This document shows, one piece after another, positions 35,259 through 46,428 of a stretch of DNA of 64,000 nt. The first letter of the stretch is position 1. Every line of letters starts with the position of its first letter. Origin of the DNA: Amycolatopsis sp. WAC 01376 (GTDB lineage: Bacteria; Actinomycetota; Actinomycetes; Mycobacteriales; Pseudonocardiaceae); contig NZ_QHKL01000001.1 of the NCBI RefSeq assembly GCF_003947415.1, positions 62,001 through 126,000 on the forward strand. The letters run 5' to 3'. The notes beneath the pieces were generated by a model. It was given only the letters and a program-made list of their open reading frames with translations. It was not told the DNA's origin and ran no database searches. A program made the position numbers and the translations under genes.

Positions 35259-35677
35259 CAGAACTCACCACCTTCACGGGTCACGATGCGGCACTTCATG
35301 GGCAGCTTGTGGATCGCGCGACGGAGCGCCTCACGGGCGGTCTCCTCGTTCGGGAACGAGATCTCGAACATCACGCGGCCCGGCTTCACGTTGGCGATCC
35401 ACCACTCGGGCGAACCCTTACCGGAACCCATGCGGGTTTCCGCCGGCTTCTTGGTCAGCGGGCGGTCCGGGTAGATGGTCGTCCACACCTTGCCGCCACG
35501 CTTGATGTGACGCGTCATGGCGATACGAGCGGACTCGATCTGCCTGTTGGTCACGTAGCTGTGCTCAAGCGCCTGGATGCCGTACTCGCCGAAGCTCACA
35601 TTCGTACCGCCCTTGGCGGCACCGTGGCGCTTCGGGGAGTGCTGCTTCCGGTGCTTGACCCTGCGCGGGATGAGCAC
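35258..35677 (-). CDS. rplP: 50S ribosomal protein L16
   Basis: 139 aa: [20 protein letters not shown], then [20 protein letters not shown]. The start is GTG at 35677, 3 bases after the rpsC stop. Confidence 0.97.
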   Translation of the reverse strand: MLIPRRVKHRKQHSPKRHGAAKGGTNVSFGEYGIQALEHSYVTNRQIESARIAMTRHIKRGGKVWTTIYPDRPLTKKPAETRMGSGKGSPEWWIANVKPGRVMFEISFPNEETAREALRRAIHKLPMKCRIVTREGGEF

Positions 35678-35680
35678 GTG

Positions 35681-36532
35681 TCAGCCCTCCGTCTTTTCTG
35701 CAGTCTCAGCAGCCGGGGCCTCAACGGCCGCAGGGGCGGTGTCGTCGCTCTTGGCGGCGGCAGCTGCCCGACCGGCTTCGGTCGAGGTCGGCGTCGTGAC
35801 CGACGCACCGGAACGGCGCGGGCGGGACGGACGGTCACCACGGTCACGGCGCGGGGCACGCTCGGCGGCCGCGGCGGCGTCACGCGCCTCCCTGGCCTTG
35901 AGGCCACCCACGAGCTCGCCCTTGTAGATCCACACCTTCACGCCGATGCGACCGAACGTCGTCTTGGCCTCGAAGAAGCCGTAGTCGATGTCGGCACGCA
36001 GCGTGTGCAGCGGGACGCGGCCATCGCGGTAGTGCTCGGAGCGGGACATCTCGGCACCGCCGAGACGACCGCCGCACTGCACGCGGATGCCCTTGACCTG
36101 CGGCGAACGCATGGAGGTCTGGATCGCCTTGCGCATCGCGCGGCGGAACGCCACACGGTTGCTCAGCTGCTCCGCGACACCCTGAGCGACGAGCTGGGCG
36201 TCGGCCTCGGGGTTCTTGACCTCGAGGATGTTCAGCTGGACCTGCTTGGCGGTCAGCTTCTCCAGCGCGCCGCGGATGCGGTCGGCCTCCGCGCCGCGAC
36301 GGCCGATGACGATGCCCGGCCGGGCGGTGTGGATGTCGACGCGGACCCGGTCACGGGTGCGCTCGATCTCGACCTTGGAGATCCCGGCGCGCTCCATGCC
36401 CGTGGACAGCAGCTTCCGGATCTTGACGTCCTCGGCCACGTACTCCGCGTACTGCTTGTCGGCGTACCAACGCGACTTCCAGTCCGTGGTGATACCCAGG
36501 CGGAAGCCGTGCGGGTTGATCTTCTGGCCCAC
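35681..36532 (-). CDS. rpsC: 30S ribosomal protein S3
   Basis: 283 aa. KH-domain core with [20 protein letters not shown] and [17 protein letters not shown]-terminal extension of about 70 residues is Arg/Ser then Ala/Thr-rich. GTG 36532 overlaps the rplV stop by one base. Confidence 0.97.
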   Translation of the reverse strand: MGQKINPHGFRLGITTDWKSRWYADKQYAEYVAEDVKIRKLLSTGMERAGISKVEIERTRDRVRVDIHTARPGIVIGRRGAEADRIRGALEKLTAKQVQLNILEVKNPEADAQLVAQGVAEQLSNRVAFRRAMRKAIQTSMRSPQVKGIRVQCGGRLGGAEMSRSEHYRDGRVPLHTLRADIDYGFFEAKTTFGRIGVKVWIYKGELVGGLKAREARDAAAAAERAPRRDRGDRPSRPRRSGASVTTPTSTEAGRAAAAAKSDDTAPAAVEAPAAETAEKTEG

Positions 36533-36948
36533 TACCGGCCACCTGCCTTCTTCTTGCCCTGTGCCTTCTTGGCCTCGGCCTTCGGACGCGACTCCACCTC
36601 GACGGTGATGTGGCTGGTCCGCTTGCGGATCCGGTACGCGCGGCCCTGGGCCCGCGGACGGATGCGCTTGAGGGTCGGGCCCTCATCGGCGTAGGCGTTC
36701 TTGATCCAGAGGGTGTCCGGATCGAGATCGAGGTTGTTCTCGGCGTTGGCCATGGCGCTGGCGAGCACCTTCGCGACCGGCTCGCTTGCCGCCTGCGGGG
36801 CGAACTGGAGCACGGCCAAGGCGTCGGCGGCGCTACGTCCCTTGATCAGCTCGATCACCCGGCGCACCTTGGTAGGCGAGTCCCGGACGAAGCGAGCCCG
36901 CGCGTAAGCCGTCGGCAATGCCTCGGCCACGTCGTTCTGGGCGTTCAT
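36532..36948 (-). CDS. rplV: 50S ribosomal protein L22
   Basis: 138 aa: [20 protein letters not shown], then [20 protein letters not shown]. The beta-hairpin reaches into the exit tunnel; no macrolide-resistance type deletion is evident. Confidence 0.97.
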   Translation of the reverse strand: MNAQNDVAEALPTAYARARFVRDSPTKVRRVIELIKGRSAADALAVLQFAPQAASEPVAKVLASAMANAENNLDLDPDTLWIKNAYADEGPTLKRIRPRAQGRAYRIRKRTSHITVEVESRPKAEAKKAQGKKKAGGR

Positions 36949-36977
36949 CGCTAGCTTCCTTGTTCTCTCGTGCCCGC

Positions 36978-37259
36978 TCAGCGGCGGCGCGACTTGCGGT
37001 CGTCCTTGATGTGGCCCTTGAAGGTCCTAGTCGGGGCGAACTCGCCCAACTTGTGACCCACCATCGCCTCGGTGACGAACACCGGGACGTGCTTGCGTCC
37101 GTCGTGGACCGCGATCGTGTGTCCCAGGAAATCCGGGATGATCGTGGACCGACGCGACCAAGTCTTGATCACGGTCTTCTTGCCCGACTCGTTGAGAACG
37201 TCCACCTTCTTGAGCAGGTGGTCGTCCACGAAGGGGCCCTTTTTAAGGCTACGTGGCAT
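36978..37259 (-). CDS. rpsS: 30S ribosomal protein S19
   Basis: 93 aa: [20 protein letters not shown], then [20 protein letters not shown]. Standard S10-operon position. Confidence 0.98.
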   Translation of the reverse strand: MPRSLKKGPFVDDHLLKKVDVLNESGKKTVIKTWSRRSTIIPDFLGHTIAVHDGRKHVPVFVTEAMVGHKLGEFAPTRTFKGHIKDDRKSRRR

Positions 37260-37277
37260 GTGCTTCTACCTCCCTGC

Positions 37278-38114
37278 TCAGCGCTTGTTCTTGCCGGTAC
37301 GGCGGCGGCGGACGATCATCGAGTCCGAAGCCTTGCGGCGACGGGTACGACCCTCGGGCTTACCGTTCGGGTTCACCGGGTGACGACCACCGGAGGTCTT
37401 ACCCTCACCACCACCGTGCGGGTGGTCGACCGGGTTCATGACGACACCACGGACGGTGGGACGCTTGCCGCGCCAGCGGTTACGGCCCGCCTTGCCCCAG
37501 TTGATGTTGGAGTGGTCGGAGTTGCCGACCTCGCCGATGGTGGCGCGGTTGCGCACGTCGACGTTCCGGATCTCGCCAGACGGGAGACGAAGCTGGGCGT
37601 AAGGCCCGTCCTTCGCCACCAGCTGCACCTTGGCACCGGCGGACCGCGCCATCTTCGCGCCGCCACCGGGGCGGAGCTCGATCGCGTGGATCACGGTGCC
37701 GACCGGGATGTTGCGCAGCGGCAGGTTGTTACCCGGCTTGATGTCGGCGCGGGGGCCGTTCTCAACCGTGTCACCCTGCTTGAGCTTCTCCGGGGCGATG
37801 ATGTAGCGCTTCTCGCCGTCGGCGTAGTGCAGGAGCGCGATACGAGCGGACCGGTTGGGGTCGTACTCGATGTGCGCGACCTTGGCGGGAACGCCGTCCT
37901 TGTCGTTCCGGCGGAAGTCGATCAGCCGGTACGCACGCTTGTGGCCACCACCCTTGTGGCGGGTGGTGATCTTGCCGCTGGAGTTACGGCCGCCGGTCTT
38001 GCTCAGCGGACGCAGCAGCGACTTCTCCGGGGTGGACCGAGTGATCTCGGCGAAGTCGGAGACGCTGGAACCGCGACGACCCGGGGTCGTCGGCTTGTAC
38101 TTGCGGATGCCCAT
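37278..38114 (-). CDS. rplB: 50S ribosomal protein L2
   Basis: 278 aa: [20 protein letters not shown], then the catalytic-site region [20 protein letters not shown] with the conserved His near the peptidyl-transferase centre. Confidence 0.98.
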   Translation of the reverse strand: MGIRKYKPTTPGRRGSSVSDFAEITRSTPEKSLLRPLSKTGGRNSSGKITTRHKGGGHKRAYRLIDFRRNDKDGVPAKVAHIEYDPNRSARIALLHYADGEKRYIIAPEKLKQGDTVENGPRADIKPGNNLPLRNIPVGTVIHAIELRPGGGAKMARSAGAKVQLVAKDGPYAQLRLPSGEIRNVDVRNRATIGEVGNSDHSNINWGKAGRNRWRGKRPTVRGVVMNPVDHPHGGGEGKTSGGRHPVNPNGKPEGRTRRRKASDSMIVRRRRTGKNKR

Positions 38115-38130
38115 GTGTCAGCTCAGTCCT

Positions 38131-38442
38131 TTACGCGGTGGGTCCGCCGAAGATCTCGATCGGCTTGCTCTCAGCCGAAAGAGTCACGATGGCGCGCTTG
38201 GTGTCCTTGCGCTTGCCGAAGCCGGCGCGAGTCCGCTTACGCTTGCCCTGGCGGTTGAGGGTGTTGACACTGACCACCTTGACGCCGAACACCTTCTCGA
38301 CCGCGATCTTGATCTGGGTCTTGTTGGCGTCCGGGCGAACCACGAACGTGTACTTGTGCTCTTCAAGCAGTCCGTAGGACTTCTCGGAGATCACCGGCGC
38401 GAGCAAGATGTCGCGGGCATCGGGGATGGCGATCGCACTCAC
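38131..38442 (-). CDS. rplW: 50S ribosomal protein L23
   Basis: 103 aa: [20 protein letters not shown], then [20 protein letters not shown]. It forms the docking site for trigger factor and SRP at the tunnel exit. Overlaps the rplD stop (ATGA). Confidence 0.97.
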   Translation of the reverse strand: MSAIAIPDARDILLAPVISEKSYGLLEEHKYTFVVRPDANKTQIKIAVEKVFGVKVVSVNTLNRQGKRKRTRAGFGKRKDTKRAIVTLSAESKPIEIFGGPTA

Positions 38443-39125
38443 TGCTCGTCACTCCCTTCAACCTCGCTCGACCGAGCCGAAGCCTTCGCGCCCTTGCCCC
38501 GGACGGGGCCGGCGACGAACACGTCGTAAGCGGCCTTGGTGAACACCACGTCGTCGTTGACCAACACGTCGTAAGTGTTGAGCTGGTCGGGCGTGATGAG
38601 GTGGACCTCGGCCAGGTTCCGCAGCGAGTTCCAGCTCAGCTCGTCGTCGCGGTGCAGCACCACGAGAACGCGCTTGGCCTGGGTCACCGCGGCGATGACG
38701 GCCTTGGCGGACTTGGTGGACGGCTTCTCGCCGGTCACCAGTTCGGTGACGACGTGCAGCTGTCCGGCGCGGGCCCGGTCAGAGAGGGCGCCACGCAGGG
38801 CGGCGGCCTTCATCTTCTTCGGGGTCCGCTGGGTGTAGTCGCGCGGCGTGGGGCCGTGGACGACGCCACCACCGTTGAACTGCGGCGCACGGGTCGAACC
38901 CTGGCGGGCGCGGCCGGTGCCCTTCTGGCGGTACGGCTTCTTGCCACCACCGCGGACTTCACCGCGGGTCTTGGTGTCATGCGTGCCCTGGCGAGCGGCG
39001 GCCAGCTGGCCCACCACGACCTGGTGCATGAGGGGCACGTTGGCCTGCACGTCGAAGATCTCCGTGGGGAGCTCGACCGTGCCGTCGGCTTTACCGGCCG
39101 GGGTCTTCAGCTCGACGCTGGTCAT
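38439..39125 (-). CDS. rplD: 50S ribosomal protein L4
   Basis: 228 aa: [17 protein letters not shown] core (here [20 protein letters not shown]), then [20 protein letters not shown]. In E. coli L4 also represses its own operon; no matching leader is proven here. Confidence 0.97.
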   Translation of the reverse strand: MTSVELKTPAGKADGTVELPTEIFDVQANVPLMHQVVVGQLAAARQGTHDTKTRGEVRGGGKKPYRQKGTGRARQGSTRAPQFNGGGVVHGPTPRDYTQRTPKKMKAAALRGALSDRARAGQLHVVTELVTGEKPSTKSAKAVIAAVTQAKRVLVVLHRDDELSWNSLRNLAEVHLITPDQLNTYDVLVNDDVVFTKAAYDVFVAGPVRGKGAKASARSSEVEGSDEQ

Positions 39126-39127
39126 GA

Positions 39128-39778
39128 TCAGTTACCACCCTTCGCGGCGCTGCGAACGAACAGCAGGCCGCCCTTGGGACCGGGCACGGCGCCCTTGATC
39201 AGCAGCAGGCCGTCCTCGGCACGCACCGCGTGCACGGTCAGGTTCTGCGTGGTGACCCGGTCGTTGCCCATCCGGCCCGCCATGCGCAGGCCCTTGAAGA
39301 CACGGCCCGGGGTGGCGCAGCCACCGATCGAGCCGGGCTTGCGGTGCACGGCCTGTGCACCGTGGCTCGCGCCCTGGCCCTTGAAGCCGTGACGCTTCAT
39401 GACACCGGCGTAGCCCTTGCCCTTGCTGGTACCGGTCACGTCGACCTCGATACCGGCCTCGAACACCTCAGCGGTGATCTCCTGGCCGACCTCGTAGGTC
39501 TCGGCGTCGGTGGTACGCAGCTCGGCAAGGAAACGACGCGGGGTCACGCTCGCCTTGTCGAAGTGGCCGGTGCGCGGCTTGTTGACCCGGCGCGGGTCGA
39601 CCGCGCCGAAAGCCAGCTGCACGGCCTTGTAGCCGTCGGTTTCCTGGGTCCGAACCTGGGTGACCACGTTCGGGCCGGCCTGCACGACGGTCACCGGGAC
39701 GACCCGGTTGTTCTCGTCGAAGACCTGGGTCATGCCGAGCTTGGTGCCCAGAATGCCCTTCATTTGCCTGTCAGACAT
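39128..39778 (-). CDS. rplC: 50S ribosomal protein L3
   Basis: 216 aa: [20 protein letters not shown], then [20 protein letters not shown], the loop near the peptidyl-transferase centre. Confidence 0.98.
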   Translation of the reverse strand: MSDRQMKGILGTKLGMTQVFDENNRVVPVTVVQAGPNVVTQVRTQETDGYKAVQLAFGAVDPRRVNKPRTGHFDKASVTPRRFLAELRTTDAETYEVGQEITAEVFEAGIEVDVTGTSKGKGYAGVMKRHGFKGQGASHGAQAVHRKPGSIGGCATPGRVFKGLRMAGRMGNDRVTTQNLTVHAVRAEDGLLLIKGAVPGPKGGLLFVRSAAKGGN

Positions 39779-39809
39779 GAGTCTCTTACTCTCCGCCGCT
39801 CGCCAGCCG

Positions 39810-40115
39810 CTACTGGATGTTGACGTCGACGCTCGCCGGCAGGTCGATGCGCATGAGCGCGTCGACCGTCTTCGGCGTCGGGTCGAGGATGTCGATCAGA
39901 CGCTTGTGCGTGCGCATCTCGAAGTGCTCGCGCGAGTCCTTGTACTTGTGCGGCGAGCGGATGACGCAGTAAACGTTCTTCTCGGTGGGCAGCGGCACCG
40001 GCCCGACAACACGGGCGCCGGTGCGCGTGACCGTCTCGACGATCTTGCGCGCCGAGGTGTCGATCGCCTCGTGGTCGTAGGCCTTGAGCCGGATGCGGAT
40101 CTTCTGTCCCGCCAT
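39810..40115 (-). CDS. rpsJ: 30S ribosomal protein S10
   Basis: 101 aa: [20 protein letters not shown], then [20 protein letters not shown]. First gene of the S10 operon; elsewhere it also binds NusB in antitermination. Confidence 0.98.
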   Translation of the reverse strand: MAGQKIRIRLKAYDHEAIDTSARKIVETVTRTGARVVGPVPLPTEKNVYCVIRSPHKYKDSREHFEMRTHKRLIDILDPTPKTVDALMRIDLPASVDVNIQ

Positions 40116-40160
40116 GGTGGCTGCTCGTTCCTTGTCGTCTCGTGCCGCTTTTGTCTTTTC

Positions 40161-40183
40161 AAACCTCAGTCTGGCTGAGGTTT
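40161..40183 (-). promoter_or_regulatory. Attenuator-like hairpin in the rpsJ leader
   Basis: The 9-bp stem AAACCTCAG / CTGAGGTTT with a 5-base loop is followed on the minus strand by GAAAAG, 46-68 bases before the rpsJ start. It could pause or attenuate S10-operon transcription. Confidence 0.45.
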
Positions 40184-40213
40184 TCCCAGTTCAACGGCCC
40201 TGTCCCCGGTCCA

Positions 40214-40238
40214 CGCGGTCGGGCGTGTCGAGCCCGAC
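40214..40238 (-). promoter_or_regulatory. Leader hairpin shared by rpsJ and rpsL, rpsJ copy
   Basis: GTCGGGC / GCCCGAC around loop GTGTCGA. The 17-mer CGCGGTCGGGCGTGTCG (40214-40230) is identical to one in the rpsL leader at 44887-44903. Confidence 0.5.
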
Positions 40239-40464
40239 GCACAGACGGATCCCGCGGGATCTTCGTCTTGCCTGGTCTTCCTCAACGTGAGGAGGCATCG
40301 AGCCGGCGAAAATGCTTCATCGCCGTCTCAAACGCCCTTGCCCGCTAGCCTCACCCGAAGGAAGTGCTCCGCGGACCGTGGCCGCTCATACCAGGGCGGC
40401 CGGAACCTCGAAAGGTTCGGCCGCCCCAGGACGAGCAACCTGAATAGTGTCGCACACGTGATTT

Positions 40465-40507
40465 GACGCCCCAAACCCGGGGGTGTATCGACCCCGGGCG
40501 GGGCGTC
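40465..40507 (-). terminator. Terminator after tuf
   Basis: The outer stem GACGCCCC / GGGGCGTC and inner stem CCCGGGG / CCCCGGG are flanked by TGATTT / AAATCA. It directly follows the tuf stop. Confidence 0.85.
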
Positions 40508-40511
40508 TAAA

Positions 40512-41705
<1,194 letters not shown>

Positions 41706-41829
41706 TGGAATGTCCTCCTGGACTGTTTTGCTTACTCACCGGCCAACGTGGCTGTCGGACGGGGATTCGTTTCTTGACGGATGCTGCGGACGTTCAGGAG
41801 TGTTCCTTATGCCCGCGAGCGGACGGGAA

Positions 41830-43929
41830 CTACTCCCCCGTCGCCTTCGCGATGATTTCCTTCGCGACGTTCGCGGGAACCTCGGCGTAGGAGTCGAACA
41901 CCATGGAGTAGTTGGCACGTCCCTGCGTACGCGAACGCAGGTCGCCGACGTAACCGAACATCTCCGACAGCGGGACCAGTGCCTTGACGACACGGGTACC
42001 GGCGCGCTCCTCCATGGCCTGGATCTGGCCACGGCGGGAGTTGAGGTCGCCGATCACATCGCCCATGTAGTCCTCGGGCGTGGTGACCTCGACGGCCATC
42101 AGCGGCTCGAGGATGACCGGACCGGCCTTCTTCGCGGCTTCCTTCATCGCCATGGAACCGGCGATCTTGAAGGCCATTTCCGAAGAGTCGACCTCGTGGT
42201 ACGCGCCGTCCAACAAGGTGAACTTCAACCCGACGAGCGGGTAGCCGGCCAGCACGCCGTACTGCATGGCGTCCTGCGCGCCCGCGTCGACCGACGGGAT
42301 GTACTCCCGCGGCACGCGACCACCGGTGACCTTGTTGTCGAACTCGTAGAGGGCACCGTCGGTGGACTCGAGCGGCTCGAGCTTGACGATGACCTTCGCG
42401 AACTGGCCGGAACCACCGGTCTGCTTCTTGTGCACGTAGTCGAGCTTCTCGACCGTCTTGCGCACCGTCTCGCGGTAGGCGACCTGCGGCTTACCGATGT
42501 TCGCCTCGACCTTGTAGTCGGACTTCATGCGGTTGACCAGCACCTCGAGGTGCAGCTCGCCCATACCGGCGATGATCGTCTGGCCGGTGTCCTCGTCCAG
42601 GTTGACCTGGAACGTCGGGTCCTCTTCGGCCAGCTTCTGGATCGCCAGGGACAGCTTTTCCTGGTCGGCCTTGGTCTTCGGCTCGATCGCGACGCGGATG
42701 ACCGGCGCCGGGAACGTCATCGACTCGAGGACGACCGGGTTCTGCGGGTCGGCCAGGGTGTCACCGGTGGTGGTGTCCTTCAGGCCGATGACCGCGTAGA
42801 TGTGGCCCGCCTGGGCCTCATCGACCGGGTTCTCCTTGTTGGAGTGCATCTGGAAGAGCTTCCCGATGCGCTCCTTGCGCTCCTTGGTGGCGTTGATCAG
42901 CTGCGCGCCGGCGGAGACCTTGCCCGAGTACACCCGGATGTAGGTCAGCTTGCCGAAGAACGGGTGCGCGGCGATCTTGAACGCCAGTGCGGAGAACGGC
43001 TCTTCGGTCGACGGCTTGCGCGACACGACGGTCTCGCCGTCGGGCAGCGTGCCCTCGACGGCGGGGACGTCCAGCGGCGACGGAAGGTAGTCGATGACCG
43101 CGTCGAGCATGGGCTGAACGCCCTTGTTCTTGAAGGCGGAACCGGTGAGCACCGGGTACGCCTCGCGGTTCACGGTGAGCTTCCGGATACCGGCCTTGAG
43201 CTCGGCCTCGGTCGGCTCCTCACCCTCGAGGAACTTCTCCATCAGGGAGTCGTCGGTCTCGGCGATGGCCTCGACCAGCTTCTCCCGGTACTCGGCCGCC
43301 TTGTCGGCGAGCTCGGCCGGGATCTCCTCGACGGCGTAGTCCTCGCCCTTCTGGACCTCGCCGCGCCAGGTCAGCGCCTTCATGCGGACCAGGTCGACGA
43401 CGCCTTCGAATTCGCTCTCGGCGCCGATCGGCAGCTGGATGACCAGCGGGCGGGCGCCGAGGCGCTCCTCGATGGTGCGGACGGTGAAGTAGAAGTCCGC
43501 GCCGAGCTTGTCCATCTTGTTGACGAAGCAGATACGAGGAACCTCGTACTTGTCCGCCTGACGCCAGACCTGCTCGGACTGCGGCTCGACACCTTCCTTG
43601 CCGTCGAAGACGGCGACGGCACCATCGAGCACGCGGAGCGAACGCTCCACCTCGACGGTGAAGTCGACGTGCCCCGGGGTGTCGATGATGTTGATCTGGT
43701 GATCGGCCCAGAAAGTGGTGGTGGCAGCCGAGGTGATGGTGATACCCCGCTTCTGCTCCTCCTCCATCCAGTCCATGGTGGCGGCGCCATCGTGGACTTC
43801 ACCGATCTTGTAGTTGACCCCGGTGTAGAACAGGATCCGCTCGGTGGTGGTGGTCTTACCGGCGTCGATGTGGGCCATGATGCCGATGTTGCGGACCTGG
43901 TTCAGGTCGGTCAGCACGTCACGTGCCAC
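41830..43929 (-). CDS. fusA: Elongation factor G
   Basis: 699 aa translocation GTPase. G1 [15 protein letters not shown]3 DTPGHVDFT and G4 [10 protein letters not shown] are visible. GTG 43929 ([20 protein letters not shown]) is chosen: AGGGGAAC lies upstream and it matches the mycobacterial start; the frame extends to a TTG at 43950. Confidence 0.98.
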   Translation of the reverse strand: MARDVLTDLNQVRNIGIMAHIDAGKTTTTERILFYTGVNYKIGEVHDGAATMDWMEEEQKRGITITSAATTTFWADHQINIIDTPGHVDFTVEVERSLRVLDGAVAVFDGKEGVEPQSEQVWRQADKYEVPRICFVNKMDKLGADFYFTVRTIEERLGARPLVIQLPIGAESEFEGVVDLVRMKALTWRGEVQKGEDYAVEEIPAELADKAAEYREKLVEAIAETDDSLMEKFLEGEEPTEAELKAGIRKLTVNREAYPVLTGSAFKNKGVQPMLDAVIDYLPSPLDVPAVEGTLPDGETVVSRKPSTEEPFSALAFKIAAHPFFGKLTYIRVYSGKVSAGAQLINATKERKERIGKLFQMHSNKENPVDEAQAGHIYAVIGLKDTTTGDTLADPQNPVVLESMTFPAPVIRVAIEPKTKADQEKLSLAIQKLAEEDPTFQVNLDEDTGQTIIAGMGELHLEVLVNRMKSDYKVEANIGKPQVAYRETVRKTVEKLDYVHKKQTGGSGQFAKVIVKLEPLESTDGALYEFDNKVTGGRVPREYIPSVDAGAQDAMQYGVLAGYPLVGLKFTLLDGAYHEVDSSEMAFKIAGSMAMKEAAKKAGPVILEPLMAVEVTTPEDYMGDVIGDLNSRRGQIQAMEERAGTRVVKALVPLSEMFGYVGDLRSRTQGRANYSMVFDSYAEVPANVAKEIIAKATGE

Positions 43930-43992
43930 GAGAGTGTTCCCCTGTCTCAAAATTGGGGCCCGGCAAGGCTTTGATCGGCAGCCGGGCGGTCA

Positions 43993-44463
43993 TCACCAGC
44001 GGTAGTGCGCGAAGGCCTTGTTGGACTCGGCCATCTTGTGCGTGTCCTCGCGCCGCTTCACGCTGGCGCCGAGGCCGTTGCTCGCGTCGAGCAGCTCGTT
44101 CTGCAGGCGTTCGATCATGGTCTTCTCGCGGCGGGCCGCGGAGAAGGAAACCAGCCAGCGAAGCGCGAGCGTGGTGGAACGTCCCGGCTTGACCTCGATC
44201 GGCACCTGGTAGGTGGCACCACCGACACGGCGGCTCTTCACCTCGATGGTGGGCTTCACGTTGTCAAGGGCGCGCTTCAGCGTGACGACCGGGTCAGTGC
44301 CGGTCTTCTCGCGAGCGCCTTCGAGGGCGCCGTAGACGATGCGCTCGGCCAGAGACCGCTTGCCGTCCTTCAGCACCTTGTTCACCAGCTGAGTGACCAG
44401 CGGGGATGCGTAGACGGGGTCAGAGATCAGCGGCCGCTTGGGGGCCGGACCCTTGCGGGGCAT
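43993..44463 (-). CDS. rpsG: 30S ribosomal protein S7
   Basis: 156 aa: [20 protein letters not shown], then [23 protein letters not shown] overlaps the rpsL stop by one base (TAATG). Confidence 0.98.
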   Translation of the reverse strand: MPRKGPAPKRPLISDPVYASPLVTQLVNKVLKDGKRSLAERIVYGALEGAREKTGTDPVVTLKRALDNVKPTIEVKSRRVGGATYQVPIEVKPGRSTTLALRWLVSFSAARREKTMIERLQNELLDASNGLGASVKRREDTHKMAESNKAFAHYRW

Positions 44464-44837
44464 TAGCTCTTCTCCTTCTTCGCGCCATACCGGCTGCGCG
44501 CCTGCTTACGGTTCTTGACACCCTGGGTGTCGAGCGAACCGCGGATGATCTTGTAGCGGACACCCGGCAGGTCCTTCACACGACCACCGCGCACGAGCAC
44601 CATCGAGTGCTCCTGCAGGTTGTGGCCTTCACCGGGAATGTAGGCGGTGACCTCGATGCCGCTGGTCAGCTTCACACGAGCGACCTTGCGAAGCGCCGAG
44701 TTCGGCTTCTTGGGGGTTGTGGTGTACACGCGAGTGCACACACCACGCCGCTGCGGGCTCCCCTTGAGGGCCGCGGTCTTCTGCTTGGCAGCCTTGTCCT
44801 GGCGGCCCTTACGGACCAGCTGCTGGATCGTGGGCAA
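44463..44837 (-). CDS. rpsL: 30S ribosomal protein S12
   Basis: 124 aa, decoding-site protein. The streptomycin-sensitive lysines are intact in [12 protein letters not shown] and GGRVKDLPG. The start codon is TTG at 44837, as no other start precedes the conserved [11 protein letters not shown]. First gene of the str operon. Confidence 0.98.
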   Translation of the reverse strand: MPTIQQLVRKGRQDKAAKQKTAALKGSPQRRGVCTRVYTTTPKKPNSALRKVARVKLTSGIEVTAYIPGEGHNLQEHSMVLVRGGRVKDLPGVRYKIIRGSLDTQGVKNRKQARSRYGAKKEKS

Positions 44838-44886
44838 TGGACCAGCTTTCTGTTCGCGATCTTGCTACTACGTGTTGTCTCCGGCC

Positions 44887-44908
44887 CCCGCGGTCGGGCG
44901 TGTCGGCC
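44887..44908 (-). promoter_or_regulatory. Leader hairpin shared by rpsJ and rpsL, rpsL copy
   Basis: CGGGC / GCCCG around loop GTGTCG, within the 17-mer identical to the rpsJ leader. It lies 50-71 bases upstream of the rpsL TTG. Confidence 0.5.
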
Positions 44909-45094
44909 CGCGTCACGGTCTTGCGACCGGTAACTTCCCGTAGGGATTTTCCGTCGGATCCCGTGTGGGCGAAGCCGGTGGACCGGATGCCTGAGCACCC
45001 CGTCCATGCCGCACGGCACACGGGACGGCCCGACGCCTGCCGGGCACGGTCTCCAAAGATACCCGGCCTCTTCCGGACCGGCCAAATCGGGGGG

Positions 45095-45122
45095 TCTATA
45101 ACTATATCGTGCCGGGCGTCAC
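45095..45122 (-). promoter_or_regulatory. rpsL: Candidate str operon promoter
   Basis: On the minus strand GTGACG (45122-45117) and TATAGA (45100-45095) are 16 bases apart; TATAGT (45106-45101) is an alternative -10. The AT-rich patch stands out in a GC-rich region, about 260 bases before rpsL. Confidence 0.5.
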
Positions 45123-45324
45123 GCCGCGGCGACCCTGATGGAACGGCGTTTCGGGCCGGTTCATTCCTCGTCGGGCTTGGCGTGGTCCGCCCTGCCCGGA
45201 TGCGGGTCCCTCGAGAGATCGATCAACGGATGCACGGGAGCCCCCTCCGGCGCCGCGTGACTCCCCCGCCGGGGTTCTTCGATGCTTTCCTGCTGCTCGG
45301 CGTCCACGACGCCCTCCCCTCACT

Positions 45325-45347
45325 CGTACTGATCCCGTACTGATTCC
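45325..45347 (+). repeat. Tandem 11-mer upstream of the YbaB operon
   Basis: CGTACTGATCC is followed directly by CGTACTGATTCC. The pair lies 160-183 bases before the YbaB-type ATG and could be a tandem binding site. Confidence 0.45.
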
Positions 45348-45507
45348 GCCCTGCTCGGCGAACCACGCTACCTATTCCCCTATCGGGTGAGCCGGATGGA
45401 TCCGGAAAGGACACCATCGCGGCAAAGCGGTGAATGGGTCACGATGACACCGGTCACAGTGCCGCCGCTGATGACCGGACGACGCACCGCAAGCACGGGG
45501 AGGCTCC

Positions 45508-46086
45508 ATGTCGGCCGAGTTCGAACAACTCGTCGCGGAATTCGAGAAATTCCAGTCCAAGATCAAACAGGCCGAGACGCAGTTCGCGAAGGTCGGCGAG
45601 ATGCAGAGTGAACTGGCCGAACTGGAGTCGGTGGCGACGTCACCGGACCGTTCGATCACCGTCGTCGCGGGCCCCGGCGGGTCCTTCAAGGACATCCGCC
45701 TCAGCCTGGAAGCCCTTCGGCAGCAACCACAACAGCTCGGCGCCGCCATTCTGTCCACTTTGCACACCGCGGTGGCCGACGCGGCGCGGAAGCAGGCCGG
45801 GATCGTCGACGCGCAGTTCGGCGGGACGTTCCATCCGAACGTCGGAGAACAGGTTCTCGAAGCCCAAGCCGAAGCATTGGGAACCACAACGGACGATCTG
45901 CGGTCTCAGATGTCGGAGGAGCCACCACCGAGCACCGCCCGCCGCCCTCGGAACGAAGACGACTTCAGTGAGGAAACGGTGCTCCGGCGGTCGGACGAAC
46001 CGGCTCCCGGACGACCGCCGTCGGCCGGGGACTCGCCCGGTGACCAGTTCCTCAAGAACCTGTTCGACGAGGAGGATCACCGATGA
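45508..46086 (+). CDS. YbaB/EbfC-family protein
   Basis: 192 aa. The N-terminal about 100 residues match the YbaB/EbfC nucleoid-associated fold: a helix EFEQLVAEFEKFQSKIKQ, a beta region (SITVVAGPGGSFKDIRL) and a closing helix. The tail is acidic/Pro-rich. GGGGAGG lies 5-10 bases before the ATG. It overlaps the next gene by ATGA. In Pseudonocardiaceae such genes often sit with T7S substrates; a chaperone or DNA-binding role is inference. Confidence 0.8.
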   Translation: MSAEFEQLVAEFEKFQSKIKQAETQFAKVGEMQSELAELESVATSPDRSITVVAGPGGSFKDIRLSLEALRQQPQQLGAAILSTLHTAVADAARKQAGIVDAQFGGTFHPNVGEQVLEAQAEALGTTTDDLRSQMSEEPPPSTARRPRNEDDFSEETVLRRSDEPAPGRPPSAGDSPGDQFLKNLFDEEDHR

Positions 46087-46415
46087 CCGGACCAGGCGGG
46101 CACGCGGTCAAAACGCAGGCCTTGGTCGACTACGCGACCAAACTCGGTTACTACAAGGACGAGGCGGGGAAGTTCGGCGACCTCGTCGACCAGGCCGATG
46201 TCACGGACAAGTCGTGGGGCCTGATCGGGCTCGCGGTGAAGCAGACCTACACCGGCAAGCTCGCCGATCTGCGCGAACTGCTCGAACTGATGAAGACCGG
46301 GGTCGACGCGTTCTCCGGGAAGATGACCCAGGCGGCGTCGATCTACAACGGCTTCGAAAACGACGCGACGATCACCCTGGGGAAGTACGAAGCCAAGATC
46401 GACGGACCGAAGTGA
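46083..46415 (+). CDS. EspC-like T7S target protein
   Basis: 110 aa, helical (VKTQALVDYATKLGYYKDEA), with a YNGFE sequence near the C-terminus that fits the Y-x-x-x-E export signal. There is no classical WXG. It starts on the YbaB-type stop and is followed 13 bases later by a large WXG-type gene, the arrangement of T7S partner and effector genes. Confidence 0.7.
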   Translation: MTGPGGHAVKTQALVDYATKLGYYKDEAGKFGDLVDQADVTDKSWGLIGLAVKQTYTGKLADLRELLELMKTGVDAFSGKMTQAASIYNGFENDATITLGKYEAKIDGPK

Positions 46416-46428
46416 GCTGGGGGACGGC

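Larger units (their letters stand above)
40116..40511. other. rpsJ leader and tuf-rpsJ intergenic region
   Basis: These 396 bases hold the tuf terminator (40465-40507), two rpsJ leader hairpins (40161-40183 and 40218-40238) and presumably the S10 promoter, which could not be called. No coding sequence recognised. Confidence 0.6.
44838..45507. other. Long divergent region upstream of rpsL
   Basis: This 670-base region holds the rpsL leader (hairpin at 44893-44908), a good minus-strand promoter at 45095-45122 and a tandem 11-mer near 45325-45347 upstream of the YbaB operon. No gene was recognised. Confidence 0.6.

Noticed and set aside
44838..45507. tRNA or small RNA gene in the long gap upstream of rpsL
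   Set aside because: No cloverleaf, no TTC-type T-arm pattern and no independent terminator were found; the features fit an rpsL promoter and leader.
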